Source: Synechococcales cyanobacterium PMM_0073
Lineage (GTDB): Bacteria > Cyanobacteriota > Cyanobacteriia > Elainellales > Elainellaceae
Length of the DNA stretch: 6,792 nt
Reading direction: 5' to 3'
Assembly: GCA_949127695.1 (NCBI GenBank)
Contig: CASBQH010000369.1
Coordinates: 1-6,792, forward strand
The position numbers and the translations under genes are program-made. The notes below the pieces were generated by a model. The model had not been told where the DNA came from and made no database searches. It worked only from the letters and a program-made list of their open reading frames with translations. Position 1 is the first letter of the stretch, and every line of letters begins with the position of its first letter. Below are positions 6,175-6,792 of the stretch, piece after piece.

Positions 6175-6522
6175 ATGAGCGAAACTGACACCATTTTTGG
6201 CAAGATTATTCGCCGCGAAATCCCCGCCGAGATTCTCTATGAAGACGATCTTTGCTTAGCTTTCAGAGATATCAATGCTCAAGCGCCCGTCCATCTGCTG
6301 GTGATTCCCAAACAGCCAATCGCCAAGCTAGCTGATGCTGAATCTCAAGACCACGCGCTGCTGGGGCATTTGTTGCTGACTGTAAAGCGAGTGGCAGAGC
6401 AAGCTGGCTTAGAAAAGGGCTATCGCGTCGTGATCAACAGCGGCGAAGACGGCGGACAGACGGTTGACCACCTGCATCTGCATATTTTGGGCGGGCGGCA
6501 AATGACCTGGCCACCGGGCTAA
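6175..6522 (+). CDS. HIT (histidine triad) family protein, HINT-like
   Basis: This 115-residue protein is full length for the HINT branch of the HIT superfamily. It begins with [20 protein letters not shown] (6-25), includes the [17 protein letters not shown] region (30-46), and ends with the triad [10 protein letters not shown] (99-108; H99, H101, H103), where H101 is the expected nucleophile. Members bind purine nucleotides and hydrolyse phosphoramidate or adenylated substrates such as lysyl-AMP, usually as cytosolic homodimers. N88, S89 and G90, seen in INSGEDGGQ, belong to the conserved nucleotide-binding stretch. Physiological substrate in cyanobacteria is unclear. The ATG at 6175 matches the family start; no strong Shine-Dalgarno sequence precedes it. 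It lies 152 bases before psbA on the same strand and is divergent from the hydrolase gene. Confidence 0.96.
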   Translation: MSETDTIFGKIIRREIPAEILYEDDLCLAFRDINAQAPVHLLVIPKQPIAKLADAESQDHALLGHLLLTVKRVAEQAGLEKGYRVVINSGEDGGQTVDHLHLHILGGRQMTWPPG

Positions 6523-6584
6523 GCGTCCGTATCCACAGAATTGTTAAGGAAATCTGTAGAAAGAGAGACTTCTCTGAGCTTCTG

Positions 6585-6602
6585 TTTACAAACCGCAACA
6601 TC
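6585..6602 (+). promoter_or_regulatory. HLR1-like element overlapping the psbA -35 box
   Basis: TTTACAAA (6585-6592) fits the HLR1 half-site (G/T)TTACA(T/A)(T/A). After two bases, GCAACATC (6595-6602) matches the second half at five of eight positions. HLR1 is the known binding site of the response regulator RpaB, which controls psbA and other high-light genes in cyanobacteria. The second half is degenerate here, so the assignment is tentative. Confidence 0.4.
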
Positions 6603-6613
6603 TCCCCTAATAT
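6585..6613 (+). promoter_or_regulatory. psbA promoter (-35 TTTACA, -10 TAATAT)
   Basis: TTTACA (6585-6590) and TAATAT (6608-6613) are exactly 17 bases apart; an overlapping TATAAG (6611-6616) is a second -10 choice. Transcription would start near 6620, giving a leader of about 55 bases. The leader has only a weak AGAG-type ribosome binding site before the ATG at 6675. The position and strong spacing fit a vegetative sigma promoter of a highly expressed psbA gene. Confidence 0.65.
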
Positions 6614-6674
6614 AAGACTCACGAGCTGAGGCAACTCACTCGCTTAATTCAAATTCTTAACCAGAGCACTCATT

Positions 6675-6792
6675 ATGACAACGACATTACAGCGGCGCGA
6701 GAGCGCCAACCTGTGGTCACAGTTCTGCAACTGGGTCACTTCCACCGACAACCGCCTCTATGTGGGCTGGTTCGGCGTGCTGATGATCCCCA
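6675..6792 (+). CDS. psbA: Photosystem II reaction-centre protein D1 (partial, N-terminal 39 residues)
   Basis: The ATG at 6675 opens a frame that reads [14 protein letters not shown], continues through [23 protein letters not shown] and runs off the window at residue 39. This is the highly conserved cytoplasmic N-terminus of D1 leading into the first transmembrane helix. D1 and D2 bind the pigments and quinones of photosystem II, and D1 carries most ligands of the oxygen-evolving manganese cluster. It turns over quickly in light, so psbA is normally strongly and light-dependently transcribed. Cyanobacteria usually carry several psbA copies with variant D1 forms; the diagnostic residue 130 lies beyond the window, so the isoform cannot be told. 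Confidence 0.98.
   Translation, partial: MTTTLQRRESANLWSQFCNWVTSTDNRLYVGWFGVLMIP

Noticed and set aside
6563..6576. Small inverted repeat AGAGA-GACT-TCTCT as a terminator of the HIT gene
   Set aside because: The stem is only five pairs of mixed strength and no T-run follows, so it does not meet the form of an intrinsic terminator.
6434..6634. Minus-strand open frame of 66 codons between HIT and psbA
   Set aside because: It overlaps the HIT triad region and the psbA promoter, has no motif, and is best explained as chance.

Overview
The window comes from a cyanobacterium. It ends inside psbA, the gene for the photosystem II D1 protein, whose first 39 residues are unmistakable. At the other end is a serine/threonine kinase with a CHASE2 sensor, an architecture common in filamentous cyanobacteria. 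GC content is moderate, slightly above half by eye. A Leptolyngbya-like filamentous lineage would fit, but that is a guess.

Layout. Five genes lie on the minus strand. From right to left they are an alpha/beta hydrolase (4977-5903), a calcineurin-like metallophosphoesterase (3334-4893), a small three-helix membrane protein (2874-3275), a PD-(D/E)XK nuclease-like protein with a C-terminal membrane anchor (1974-2819), and the kinase, which runs off the left edge (1-1897). Gaps between them are about 54-83 bases, so co-transcription is possible, although at least one internal promoter candidate is visible. A 271-base divergent intergenic region (5904-6174) separates this group from the plus-strand HIT/HINT-family gene (6175-6522) and psbA (from 6675). 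Coding density is high. I see no tRNA, rRNA, CRISPR array, insertion sequence or clear intrinsic terminator.

How the genes relate. HIT, psbA and the hydrolase look like ordinary chromosomal genes. Three neighbours on the left are membrane-linked (kinase, anchored nuclease-like protein, small membrane protein) and sit beside a soluble phosphoesterase. No known pathway joins them, and any joint role is inference.

The most unusual locus is 1.9-2.9 kb. A RecB-like nuclease fold (D45, E54-x-K56, Q70-xxx-Y74, numbered from the upstream TTG) is joined by a PASK-repeat linker and a charged helix to one C-terminal transmembrane helix. The gene is full of short tandem repeats with periods of 12, 9 and 4 bases, and is flanked by 14-base tandem repeats on both sides. 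The 4-base tract lies between the nuclease domain and the linker. Losing one unit would move translation into a frame that stays open for about 108 codons and gives a basic tail without the membrane helix; gaining one unit would hit a stop almost at once. This suggests a testable localisation switch, though four repeat copies are few.
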